Part shown: positions 1-6,543 of the stretch, piece by piece | Layout: each line of letters opens with the position of its first letter | Position numbering within the stretch: position 1 is the first letter of the stretch | Source: an uncultured Alcaligenaceae bacterium | GTDB taxonomy: Bacteria > Pseudomonadota > Gammaproteobacteria > Burkholderiales > Burkholderiaceae_B | Assembly (NCBI GenBank): GCA_937897265.1 | Contig: CALCPT010000446.1 | Span: 1 to 7,581 of the forward strand | Direction: 5' to 3' | DNA: 7,581 bases | Notes under the pieces: generated by a model | What the model was told of the DNA's origin: nothing | Database searches by the model: none | The model's input: only the letters and a program-made list of their open reading frames with translations | Position numbers and translations under genes: made by a program

Positions 1-452
1 GCACGCAAACGAACATGCTACATATCCCTTACAAAGGGACTGCCGACTCTGTCAAGGATATCGTCAGTGGCCGCGTACAAGTTGGCTTTTATAGCCCTCA
101 AGTAGCAGAGCCCTTGGTTCAAGCTGGGCGACTCAAAGCCTTAGGCGTCACCTCAACCACGCGCATCAAAGGTTTAGACAACATCCCGACGATCGCCGAA
201 CAAGGCGTCAAAGATTTTGTCTTTGAATCTTGGTACATCATTTTGGTACCGGCCAAAACACCTGCACCGATTGTGACCAAACTAAATCAACTAATCAATC
301 AAGCCCTAGACAATCCTGAAACACAAAAAGCCTTCCTCAATATTGGCCTTGATGTGATTCATGCCACGCCAGAACAAACCGAGGCCAGTATCTTGGCTGA
401 GCAAAACAAGTGGAGCGAGCTCGTTAAAAAAATCGGCTTGCAGCTCGACTAG
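1..452 (+). CDS. Bug/TctC-family tripartite tricarboxylate transporter substrate-binding protein, C-terminal part (5' end outside window)
   Basis: This is the C-terminal half of a periplasmic solute-binding protein of the Bug (TctC) family, which normally serves tripartite tricarboxylate transporters. The frame is open from base 3, so the ATG at 15 is an internal Met and the gene continues beyond the left edge. The visible part begins near the family's 'hIPYKGTADSVKDIVSGRV' segment. It continues with 'AGRLKALGVTS', 'IPTIAEQG', 'ESWYIILVPAKTPAPIV' and an end of the 'eqnKWSELVKKIGLQLD' type, all in the usual order and spacing. About 150 of roughly 320 residues are present. The gene ends at TAG 450-452 and converges on the minus-strand operon, so it is a separate transcription unit. 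No membrane partner genes (TctA/TctB) are in view, as is common for orphan Bug proteins. Family assignment is firm; the ligand cannot be read from this part. Confidence 0.9.
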   Translation, partial: TQTNMLHIPYKGTADSVKDIVSGRVQVGFYSPQVAEPLVQAGRLKALGVTSTTRIKGLDNIPTIAEQGVKDFVFESWYIILVPAKTPAPIVTKLNQLINQALDNPETQKAFLNIGLDVIHATPEQTEASILAEQNKWSELVKKIGLQLD

Positions 453-518
453 GCAATCACGCGAGCCGCCCCGTCCATACTTAACGAAAACACTTATTCA
501 AGAGGTTGACGAATACGA

Positions 519-540
519 CCCAGTGCGCTGGTGCACTGGG
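519..540. terminator. hairpin in the convergent gap, possible bidirectional terminator
   Basis: CCCAGTGC (519-526) and GCACTGGG (533-540) form a perfect 8-bp, GC-rich stem around a 6-nt loop. It lies 8 bp beyond the stop codon of the last TRAP gene (549) and about 65 bp beyond the Bug gene stop (452), so it is placed to end both converging transcripts. ACGAC (515-519) and GTCGT (545-549) could add weak outer pairing. Neither side has a real T-tract, so this is not a classical intrinsic terminator. It could equally be a 3'-end stabilising hairpin. The rest of 453-548 shows nothing else recognisable. Confidence 0.45.
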
Positions 541-548
541 AGCTGTCG

Positions 549-1841
549 TCACATCTTAGTCGGCAACCACGTTGCTAATTCAGGCCACGCCATCAATAAG
601 AGCGTGAACAGAATAATCAGGATGGCGTAAGGCAACGCACCCCACATCACATCCTCGATGCCGCCTTTGTCGGGGCGGATGCCATGCACCACAAACAGAT
701 TCATCCCAACTGGGGGTGTGATCAACCCAAGCTCACACATCAAAATAATAAAGATACCAAACCAAATCGGGTCAATCCCTAACGCCGTCGCAATCGGGAA
801 GGTAATCGGTATGGTCGCAACCATCATCGACAATACGTCCATAAACATGCCGAGGATCAAGTAAAAAACAATCAAGCCAAGAATCAACCCGGTTGCGCTC
901 AGCCCTAGGCCTGTCACCCATTTGGTCATAGCCTCTGCGACGCCGGTCAAACTAATGGTCAAATTCAAAATAAAGGCGGCGGTAATGATCAATAAAATCA
1001 TGCCACTGACGCGTGCCGTTGAAATAAAGCAAGTACGCAACAACACCCACTGCAATTTATCGGCCTTCCAGACAAAGAAGAGTGCCACCAGCACACCGAG
1101 CGCCGCACTTTCAGTCGCTGTTGCAATTCCAAAATACAAGCTACCCATCACGATGCCGAACACGATCATGGGTGGCACAAGATGTGTCAACAGCGCAATG
1201 CGCTCAGACATCGGCACCTTGTCTTCGCGCATCGACGACCCGCTGGCCAGGCTTGAGCCAAGGATGTACAACATAAATACCGCGGTGAGCAACAAGCCAG
1301 GGATAATGCCTGCCACAAACAATTTTCCGATCGAAGTATTCGTCAGCGATCCATAGATAATCATATTTACGCTAGGCGGAATCAAAATGCCGAGCGTCCC
1401 GCCCGCCGCAATACTCCCCAACGAGGCGCGAACTGGGTAGCCACGCTTTAACAGCGAAGGCAGTGCAACGGTACCAATTGTGGCTGCAGTTGCGACTGAA
1501 GAACCCGACGTGGCCGCAAACAAGGCGCAACTGCCGATGTTGGTATGCAATAACCCGCCAGGTAAACGACCAAACCAGGCAGACAGTGAAATATACATAC
1601 GGTCAGCAATACCCGAGCGCAACAGCAACTCGCCCAGCAACACAAAAAGCGGGATCGACGTTAAAAGATTTTCGTTATGCACGCCCCAAACAACGGGCGC
1701 GATTGAATCGATAAACGGAATGCCATAGGACCAAATCCCACCGACAATACCGATTGCGGCCATTGCCACGGCAATTGGCAAGCCAACAAGCATTGCGGCG
1801 ACCATTGCAACAAAGGCCAATGCGATCAGCGTGACGCTCAT
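549..1841 (-). CDS. TRAP transporter large permease (DctM family), second TRAP system
   Basis: This 430-residue inner-membrane protein is the large, transport-forming subunit of a TRAP transporter. It couples ion (usually Na+) entry to uptake of the solute delivered by the binding protein. The length fits DctM, and the protein is almost entirely hydrophobic helices. Visible family motifs are 'TSGSSVATAATIG' (about 111-123), 'GTLGILIPPS' (148-157), 'GIATATESAALG' (238-249) and 'LITPPVGMNLFV' (373-384). The two PP-containing hairpin motifs are those expected in the inverted-repeat transport domain. The start is fixed by a strong GGAGG (1849-1853) seven bases upstream of the ATG. That ATG overlaps the stop of the small permease gene as ATGA (1838-1841), so translation is probably coupled. 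It is the last gene of the operon, followed by the hairpin at 519-540. Confidence 0.95.
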   Translation of the reverse strand: MSVTLIALAFVAMVAAMLVGLPIAVAMAAIGIVGGIWSYGIPFIDSIAPVVWGVHNENLLTSIPLFVLLGELLLRSGIADRMYISLSAWFGRLPGGLLHTNIGSCALFAATSGSSVATAATIGTVALPSLLKRGYPVRASLGSIAAGGTLGILIPPSVNMIIYGSLTNTSIGKLFVAGIIPGLLLTAVFMLYILGSSLASGSSMREDKVPMSERIALLTHLVPPMIVFGIVMGSLYFGIATATESAALGVLVALFFVWKADKLQWVLLRTCFISTARVSGMILLIITAAFILNLTISLTGVAEAMTKWVTGLGLSATGLILGLIVFYLILGMFMDVLSMMVATIPITFPIATALGIDPIWFGIFIILMCELGLITPPVGMNLFVVHGIRPDKGGIEDVMWGALPYAILIILFTLLLMAWPELATWLPTKM

Positions 1842-2419
1842 GGTTTAACCTCCGAGTCTTGGCTACGCAAGGCAATATCGGCAAGTTCTTCTTGCAACTC
1901 TTCTTTCGCACTTTTAGGCTGATAGTCTTCGTTCAATTCAGCAAGTTGACCGGTCAACAAAAGCTTTGTCGCGCGTATTGCAAAGCCCAGTGCGATCAAA
2001 GCAAAAACCGTCAACCCTGCCAACCAAATCCCCTGCGGATACACCAGCGGCGTGGCCCAGGGTGTTTGGGCCGTACTGCCATACGCCATCGTATCCATAA
2101 TGACTTTTTGCGCGACCCACGCCATAAAAATCGCGAAGGCTGCGAGGCTGAAAATCGACAGCCAATTCATGAAGGCTTGTAAACGTGGGCCAAACTTTTC
2201 ATGTAAAACATCCACACGAATATGATTGCGCCCCAACAACGCCAAACTGAAGGATAGCGTTGAGCCAATTGCCAATGCATATCCCCCTAGTTCATCTGCA
2301 CCTTGAATCGAAAAGTTAAACACCTTTCGTCCGATTGTTTCAACGCTGACCAACACCACCAGAAACAAAAACATTAGACCAAAGATAGACCCGAGTATGT
2401 TTTCAATTTTTTCTTTCAT
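1838..2419 (-). CDS. TRAP transporter small permease (DctQ family), second TRAP system
   Basis: A 193-residue DctQ-type small membrane subunit that docks on the large permease. It has about four hydrophobic helices (roughly 10-30, 44-64, 84-107 and 128-152). The family core 'GADELGGYALAIGSTLSFSLA' region starts at residue 40 and corresponds to the usual W/GADE motif. It is followed by 'RNHIRVDVL' (64-72), equivalent to the common 'R.gHI.iD' element. The ATG at 2419 has only a weak GGA-type ribosome site upstream, in a 37-bp gap after the binding-protein gene. The stop overlaps the next start by four bases. The C-terminus carries a charged, acidic tail (about 160-193, with 'AKEELQEELADIALRSQD') predicted to lie in the cytoplasm. 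That tail is longer than in the other small permease of this operon. Confidence 0.93.
   Translation of the reverse strand: MKEKIENILGSIFGLMFLFLVVLVSVETIGRKVFNFSIQGADELGGYALAIGSTLSFSLALLGRNHIRVDVLHEKFGPRLQAFMNWLSIFSLAAFAIFMAWVAQKVIMDTMAYGSTAQTPWATPLVYPQGIWLAGLTVFALIALGFAIRATKLLLTGQLAELNEDYQPKSAKEELQEELADIALRSQDSEVKP
1849..1853 (-). promoter_or_regulatory. ribosome binding site for the second large permease, inside the small permease gene
   Basis: GGAGG on the minus strand, seven bases before the ATG at 1841, lies within the last codons of the small permease gene. With the ATGA overlap, this supports coupled yet independently primed translation of the large subunit. Confidence 0.75.
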
Positions 2420-2456
2420 TATTTAACATCCAGTCAGTCAGCGTAGTGAATCAAAA

Positions 2457-3506
2457 TTACTTTACACCTGCTATGGGGCCTACCTTAGCTTTCCAGGCAG
2501 CCGAGCAGCCAGGATTGGTCTTGTCACAGACTTCAGCCCAGGCCGGAAACGACACTTTGTCAACAGCGCCACGCACCGTCTCAACATCGGCTGGCAGCAC
2601 GGGAACACTCACCAAGTTGTATTTTTTTCCGGTGGTACAAGGGTCTTTGCCTGCATTGCAATTCAGAGCGTCGTTAAAGAGTTGCTCTGAATAGGTCCAG
2701 ATGTCGTCTAACAGTCCGTCAATCGCTTTCTTTAACGTCGCTTGTTGGTCTGGCTTAAGTTGATTCCAGGCTTTTAAAGAAATGCCATACCCGTTATAAC
2801 CAAGCTGAAAACCAAGCGGCAACTGATGTGTAGTCACTTCAGTCCAACCAGCGGTATTCGCTGAACTCGGGCCGGTGATGGCGCAATCCACCACGCCCAA
2901 AGACAACGCTTGATGCACCTCACCAAAAGCCATCGGCACGGGCGTACCGCCGATCATTTCAATAAACTTCGCCACACCCTGATCCGCGACGCGTACTTTC
3001 ATGCCTTTGATATCACCGATTTTGCCGATCGTCTTTTTGCAAAATAACATCTGAGGACCAAAAGGCCAGACACCCAGCAACTTCATGTTGAACTGCTTTT
3101 GCAGCCGTTCGTCAACGGTACTTAACCAGGCATCACTAATTTTTCGACCAGTTGCATAATCAGGCGAGGCGCCCACTAAATCCATACCCAACAGGGTAGG
3201 CTCGTCGCGTGAGTTTTGCGATACGCGCAACGACACCATTTCAAACAGACCGCTTTTCATGACGCGCAGTTGCTCGGTGTCTTTAATACCAAGCGTATCG
3301 ATGGGCTTGTACTCAAACACAATGGGCAAACCCGTATTTTTTGCCAGATTTTCAAAGAACGGCTGTTCTTTATTTTTTTGTATATTTCCGGTCGCAAGGG
3401 GCTGACCGATCACTTTGAACTTAAGTTCTTGTGCTGAGACATTTGGGTGAAACAGCACGGCAGTCGATAACGCCAGCAAAGCACCTAACCGAGTACAAAA
3501 AGACAT
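2457..3506 (-). CDS. TRAP transporter substrate-binding protein (DctP-like), second TRAP system
   Basis: A 349-residue periplasmic binding protein that would deliver solute to the Q/M pair encoded just downstream. The frame can be extended to a TTG at 3533. The ATG at 3506 is chosen because AAGGAG (3514-3519) lies seven bases before it and a normal signal peptide follows, with likely cleavage after 'NVSA' (residue 25). DctP-family features are 'GMKVRV' (168-173), with the Arg (R172) that usually grips a substrate carboxylate, then 'GGTPVPMAFGEVHQAL' (186-201). The common 'vDGqEnP' element is replaced by 'VVDCAITGPSSA' (205-216). The second conserved Arg of many TRAP binding proteins appears to be Gln here (Q152). 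The C-terminus has two closely spaced Cys pairs, C283/C290 and C327/C334, which could form disulfides. It belongs to a divergent DctP subgroup; the ligand is unknown. Confidence 0.92.
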   Translation of the reverse strand: MSFCTRLGALLALSTAVLFHPNVSAQELKFKVIGQPLATGNIQKNKEQPFFENLAKNTGLPIVFEYKPIDTLGIKDTEQLRVMKSGLFEMVSLRVSQNSRDEPTLLGMDLVGASPDYATGRKISDAWLSTVDERLQKQFNMKLLGVWPFGPQMLFCKKTIGKIGDIKGMKVRVADQGVAKFIEMIGGTPVPMAFGEVHQALSLGVVDCAITGPSSANTAGWTEVTTHQLPLGFQLGYNGYGISLKAWNQLKPDQQATLKKAIDGLLDDIWTYSEQLFNDALNCNAGKDPCTTGKKYNLVSVPVLPADVETVRGAVDKVSFPAWAEVCDKTNPGCSAAWKAKVGPIAGVK

Positions 3507-3513
3507 GGAGATA

Positions 3514-3519
3514 CTCCTT
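3514..3519 (-). promoter_or_regulatory. ribosome binding site that sets the start of the second TRAP binding protein
   Basis: AAGGAG on the minus strand, seven bases before the ATG at 3506, is the strongest Shine-Dalgarno match in the window. It rules against the in-frame TTG at 3533, from which this site itself would be translated. Confidence 0.85.
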
Positions 3520-3560
3520 AATTTAGATTTCAACTAAAAATAATGCGTAAGGATTTAGCG

Positions 3561-4841
3561 TTAATAACCAAGCGCCCTTGGCAAAGCAGTCACAATTGGC
3601 GGAAACAACATACACAACAACAAAACGCCATACATCAGGGCAATAAACGGCCAAAGATTGGACACCAACTCACGCATGCGTACGCCAGTGATGCCGCAGA
3701 CGACAAACAACACCACTCCAACGGGTGGCGTCAACATACCAATGACCAAGTTCAGCACAAACAAAAAGCCAAAGTGCAGCGGATCAATGCCGTATTGGAT
3801 CGCGATCGGGTGAAGCAAAGGAACCAGCATGATGTAAGCCGAGTTTGACTCTAAGAACATCCCCACGACAAACAACAGCACAGCGACCAACAGCATGTAT
3901 ACCAAGCCACTTGTCGTGATCGCACGTAAAAACTCTGAAAGCTTTTGCGGCAACAGATCAACCGTCATCAAATACGTCACAATCGAAGCAAAGGCGATCA
4001 AGGCACCCACCACCGCCGAGGTAATGGCCGCGCGCACCACGATCCCCGGCAGGTCGGACAGCTTGAGTGTTCGTGTGACAAAGAACCCCAACAGCAAGGC
4101 GTACACCACTGCAATCGCAGAACCTTCGGTGGCAGTGAAGGCGCCACCCACGATACCGCCGATGACAAGTACGGGCATCGCCAGCACCATCACTGAACGC
4201 TTGAGTTCTAAAACGACTGCACTGAAACGAAAAGCCTCGCCTGTATCGGCCCAGCCGCGACGTTTGACGATCCAGCTGCACAAAAACATAAAACCAATCG
4301 TAATGACAATGCCCGGAACAAACCCCGCCATGAACATGCCACCCACTGAGACCGAAGGCCCCGCCATGAAGGCGTAGACGATCATTGCTGCTGAGGGCGG
4401 AATAATCGGCCCGAGGTTAGCTGCAGCGGCTACGATGGCGGTGGCAAAGCCCTTGTCATACGCCTTTGTCAGCGAGGGCACCAAGATTGACGACAACGCG
4501 CTGGCATCAGATACCGCCGTGCCCGACACGGTCGCCAAACCCGCCCCCGCGAGCATGGTGACGTGCGCCAAGCCCCCGCGTACGCGGCCCACCAGCGTAT
4601 TGGCCAATGCAATCAGGCGTTCAATGATGTTGGCCTTAATCATCAGCTCGCCGGCTAGCATAAAAAACGGTATCGACATCAGCGGAAACGAATTGACAGA
4701 GTGCATCATGCGCTGCGGAACCATTGAAAAATCAACGCCCCCTAGCCACAAGGCAATCATCGAAGCGACGCCCATCGCAAAGGCGATCGGCAAACCAAAC
4801 AGCGCCAGTAACATAAAACCGACAATGACAAACAGACTCAT
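3561..4841 (-). CDS. TRAP transporter large permease (DctM family), first TRAP system
   Basis: A 426-residue DctM-type integral membrane subunit. Typical motifs are visible: 'SGTAVSDASALSSILVPSL' (106-124), 'NLGPIIPPSAAMIVYAF' (142-158), 'FTATEGSAIAVVYALL' (235-250) and 'GMLTPPVGVVLFVV' (368-381). A frame extension to a GTG at 4943 would add 34 Arg/Cys-rich residues that read like an out-of-frame shadow of the small permease gene. The ATG at 4841 is therefore taken as the start. It gives the family N-terminus 'MSLFVIVGFMLLALFGLPIA' and is preceded six bases upstream by a G-run (4848-4852). The start overlaps the small permease stop as ATGA (4838-4841), matching the arrangement in the second system. 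The gene ends with TAA 54 bp before the next binding-protein start, so read-through is likely. Confidence 0.95.
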   Translation of the reverse strand: MSLFVIVGFMLLALFGLPIAFAMGVASMIALWLGGVDFSMVPQRMMHSVNSFPLMSIPFFMLAGELMIKANIIERLIALANTLVGRVRGGLAHVTMLAGAGLATVSGTAVSDASALSSILVPSLTKAYDKGFATAIVAAAANLGPIIPPSAAMIVYAFMAGPSVSVGGMFMAGFVPGIVITIGFMFLCSWIVKRRGWADTGEAFRFSAVVLELKRSVMVLAMPVLVIGGIVGGAFTATEGSAIAVVYALLLGFFVTRTLKLSDLPGIVVRAAITSAVVGALIAFASIVTYLMTVDLLPQKLSEFLRAITTSGLVYMLLVAVLLFVVGMFLESNSAYIMLVPLLHPIAIQYGIDPLHFGFLFVLNLVIGMLTPPVGVVLFVVCGITGVRMRELVSNLWPFIALMYGVLLLCMLFPPIVTALPRALGY

Positions 4842-5365
4842 TCTGCACCCCCAACAGCAGCGATAGGCGCGCCTTCGATAGCAATGCGCACCAAGTGCAA
4901 CGCCGAGACGAGCGCACCGATCATGATGGGCACGATAAACCACCCCACACTGACATCAAGCGTTGCCATCAACTCATCCCATTGCTCGCGGGCTACGCCC
5001 AAGGCCGCCCAAGCGATCGCGCCCATCATCAGCGCCGCAATCACTGAACCACCTCGCTTAACACCCTCACGCAGCGACGCTGGAAACTTGTCGATGATGA
5101 GGTCGATGCCGATATGCCCGCCCTGTCGAACACCCAAAGGAATCGCTAAAAATATCGTCCAGACAAACATGAGCCGACCTAACTCGTCAGCCCAGTCAAG
5201 CGAAGTATTTAACGCGTATCTTAAAAAGACCTGAGACGACACCACGCCCACCATGACGGCAAAGGTGACGAGCAAGCATGCGATCAGCGCCTCATCCAGC
5301 CATGACAGCACCCGGCCCAACAGCGGGCGTGTGTTGTAGGTCACGCTAAGTGTGTGTGAAAGCAT
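4838..5365 (-). CDS. TRAP transporter small permease (DctQ family), first TRAP system
   Basis: A 175-residue DctQ-type small membrane subunit. The core motif 'SLDWADELGRLMFVWTIFLA' (55-74) and the following 'GVRQGGHIGIDLIID' (78-92) are close to the family consensus. There are four hydrophobic stretches at about 25-48, 63-79, 105-123 and 139-163. The frame can be extended to a TTG at 5437, but the added residues do not resemble the family and cover a repeat-bearing gap. The ATG at 5365 is preferred, with a modest TGGAAA ribosome site upstream. The stop overlaps the large permease start by four bases. It is separated from its binding-protein gene by 145 bp, the only sizeable gap in the operon. 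The N-terminal tail of about 20 residues before the first helix is polar. Confidence 0.92.
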   Translation of the reverse strand: MLSHTLSVTYNTRPLLGRVLSWLDEALIACLLVTFAVMVGVVSSQVFLRYALNTSLDWADELGRLMFVWTIFLAIPLGVRQGGHIGIDLIIDKFPASLREGVKRGGSVIAALMMGAIAWAALGVAREQWDELMATLDVSVGWFIVPIMIGALVSALHLVRIAIEGAPIAAVGGAE

Positions 5366-5394
5366 ATTTAAATTTCCAAAAGATGATTGCGAGC

Positions 5395-5444
5395 TGACCA
5401 AATCAAAAAAACGAAACAGGCTTGACCAACTCACCAAAACGAAA
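5395..5444 (-). repeat. tandem pair of imperfect 22-bp direct repeats
   Basis: On the + strand, copy one (5395-5416) and copy two (5423-5444) both begin TGACCAA and end AAAACGAAA. They match at 19 of 22 positions by eye and are spaced 28 bp apart. They lie in the leader of the first small permease gene, 30-79 bp upstream of its ATG. They could be operator half-sites, a small local duplication, or chance in an A/T-rich tract. Confidence 0.55.
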
Positions 5445-5463
5445 AAGATCTGACGCGCTACTA

Positions 5464-5485
5464 ACGCAGGCGTTAACGCCTGCGT
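5464..5485 (-). promoter_or_regulatory. 22-bp perfect palindrome / intercistronic hairpin
   Basis: ACGCAGGCGTT is followed directly by its exact reverse complement AACGCCTGCGT, with no mismatch and no spacer. As RNA it can fold to a 9-bp GC-rich stem with a TTAA loop. It begins 25 bp past the stop of the first TRAP binding-protein gene. On the transcribed strand no T-tract directly follows it, so full termination is unlikely. mRNA 3'-end protection, partial attenuation or a dimeric protein-binding site are all possible. Flanking CTAACGC (5461-5467) and GCGTTAG (5497-5503) are complementary and could form an alternative helix. Confidence 0.6.
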
Positions 5486-5510
5486 ATTTTTCTACAGCGT
5501 TAGCCAAGAC

Positions 5511-6518
5511 TTATTTTTTTGCGGCTTCGGCCAACACTTGGTTCACCAACGCCTCTCCAGCGCGTTTTTTCACGCCTTCGATTACCGGCAAGGTGGCCAG
5601 ACGCATCTCTTCAAACGCTGCTGGCGTAATTTCGGTATAGGTCATGCCCGCCTTGAGTTTGGCTAAGGCATCCTTCTCATCTTGCTCAGCCAACTTACGC
5701 TGATGCGCGACAGTCTTGGTCATCGCCTCACGCACAGCTGTTTGAAACTCGGGTTTCAGTTGATCAAACGCTTTTTTGCTAGCGAGCACCACGATGAAAT
5801 CAAAGAAGTGCCCAGAGTTAGACAACTGCTTTTGCACCTCTGAAAAACGATTGGCATTAATCACCGTATAGGGATTCTCTTGCCCATCAATCACTTTTTG
5901 CTCAAGTGCCGAGTACAACTCTTTGACGTCCATCGCCACTGGGTTGGCACCTAAGGCACGAAAAGTCGCCAAATGCGTCTCGTTAGGCTGCAGACGAATC
6001 TTCATGCCCTTCAAGTCGGCCATCGTACGAACCGGTAGCTTGCTGTTAGTGATGTGTCGCATCCCAAGCTCCATCCAGCCTAAGGCGATAAAGCCTTTGT
6101 CTTGCAGCTTTTTGTCGATCGCGGTGCCAACAGGCCCATCAATCACGCGCATCGCGACTTCGCGGTTTGGAAAGACAAACGGCAAGCTGACTGCCTCAAT
6201 CTCAGGCGCGATACGCGACAAAAACGCTGCACCCACCCAAGTCAATGCGAGCGTGCCCGAGCGGACCGCGTCAACGTTCTCTTTAGCGCCACCTAATTGC
6301 ATGGCTGGAAACACATCGACCACCAGTTGGTTATTGGTCAAACGCGCGACTTCTTGCTTAAAGACTTCATCGACCGCAACACTGCTAGGGTGCTGCGTCG
6401 CAAAGTTACCCGCGATCTGCAACTTTTGTTGCGCCCAGCCCGCTGTTGAGCCGAAAGCTAGCGCAGCCGTGACCATAGTCACCGCAAATTTACTCAGTCG
6501 TTTTGTAGAAATTATCAT
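5511..6518 (-). CDS. TRAP transporter substrate-binding protein (DctP family), first TRAP system
   Basis: A 335-residue periplasmic binding protein of the classical DctP family. The ATG at 6518 is chosen over an in-frame extension to 6557 because AAGAGGT (6523-6529) sits just upstream and a standard signal peptide follows, with likely cleavage after 'AGWA' (residue 29). Family signatures are 'AMQLGGAKENVDAVRSG' (72-88), 'LSLPFVF'-like 'VSLPFVF' (110-116), 'GMRHIT' (152-157) and 'DLKGMKIRLQPN' (168-179), then 'LGANPVAMDVKELYSALEQ' (189-207) and 'VIDGQENP' (209-216). Both Arg residues that commonly contact a carboxylate ligand, R154 and R175, are present, so an organic-acid or N-carbamoyl amino-acid type ligand is plausible. 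The gene starts 25 bp after the racemase-family gene, so it is very likely cotranscribed with it. It is not closely similar to the second binding protein of the operon. Confidence 0.95.
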   Translation of the reverse strand: MIISTKRLSKFAVTMVTAALAFGSTAGWAQQKLQIAGNFATQHPSSVAVDEVFKQEVARLTNNQLVVDVFPAMQLGGAKENVDAVRSGTLALTWVGAAFLSRIAPEIEAVSLPFVFPNREVAMRVIDGPVGTAIDKKLQDKGFIALGWMELGMRHITNSKLPVRTMADLKGMKIRLQPNETHLATFRALGANPVAMDVKELYSALEQKVIDGQENPYTVINANRFSEVQKQLSNSGHFFDFIVVLASKKAFDQLKPEFQTAVREAMTKTVAHQRKLAEQDEKDALAKLKAGMTYTEITPAAFEEMRLATLPVIEGVKKRAGEALVNQVLAEAAKK

Positions 6519-6522
6519 GATG

Positions 6523-6529
6523 ACCTCTT
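6523..6529 (-). promoter_or_regulatory. ribosome binding site that sets the start of the first TRAP binding protein
   Basis: AAGAGGT on the minus strand lies four bases before the ATG at 6518. It supports that start over the upstream in-frame codon at 6557, which would overlap the racemase-family gene and bury the signal peptide. Confidence 0.75.
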
Positions 6530-6543
6530 GGGTTAGATATGAA

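Larger units (their letters stand above)
5366..5510 (-). other. structured gap between binding-protein and small permease genes
   Basis: This 145-bp stretch has no credible coding content. It holds a perfect 22-bp palindrome near the 3' end of the binding-protein gene and, further along the transcript, a pair of imperfect 22-bp direct repeats. T-rich runs on the transcribed (minus) strand follow the palindrome only after about 15 bases. A segment of this sort often sits between a highly expressed binding protein and less expressed permease genes, where it adjusts relative mRNA levels. That role is inferred here, not shown. No convincing sigma-70 promoter was seen. Confidence 0.6.

Noticed and set aside
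361..630. Plus-strand open frame spanning the end of the Bug gene and the convergent gap
   Set aside because: It overlaps the real Bug frame and the large permease gene on the other strand, has no family features and covers the hairpin. It is a chance frame.
922..1356. Plus-strand open frames opposite the second large permease
   Set aside because: They are antisense shadows of a hydrophobic gene with strong DctM motifs and have no ribosome site or recognisable product.
4842..4943. N-terminal extension of the first large permease to a GTG at 4943
   Set aside because: The added residues are Arg/Cys-rich, unlike a DctM N-terminus, and lie wholly over the small permease gene in another frame. 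The ATG at 4841 gives the family start and an ATGA overlap.
5366..5437. N-terminal extension of the first small permease to a TTG at 5437
   Set aside because: The residues do not resemble the family and the DNA is the repeat-bearing gap. The ATG at 5365 begins a normal-length DctQ.
5464..5490. Palindrome followed by T-rich tract read as a plus-strand intrinsic terminator
   Set aside because: On the + strand ATTTTTCT follows the stem, which looks like a terminator, but no + strand gene is present upstream to be terminated. The element is more likely to act in the minus-strand mRNA.
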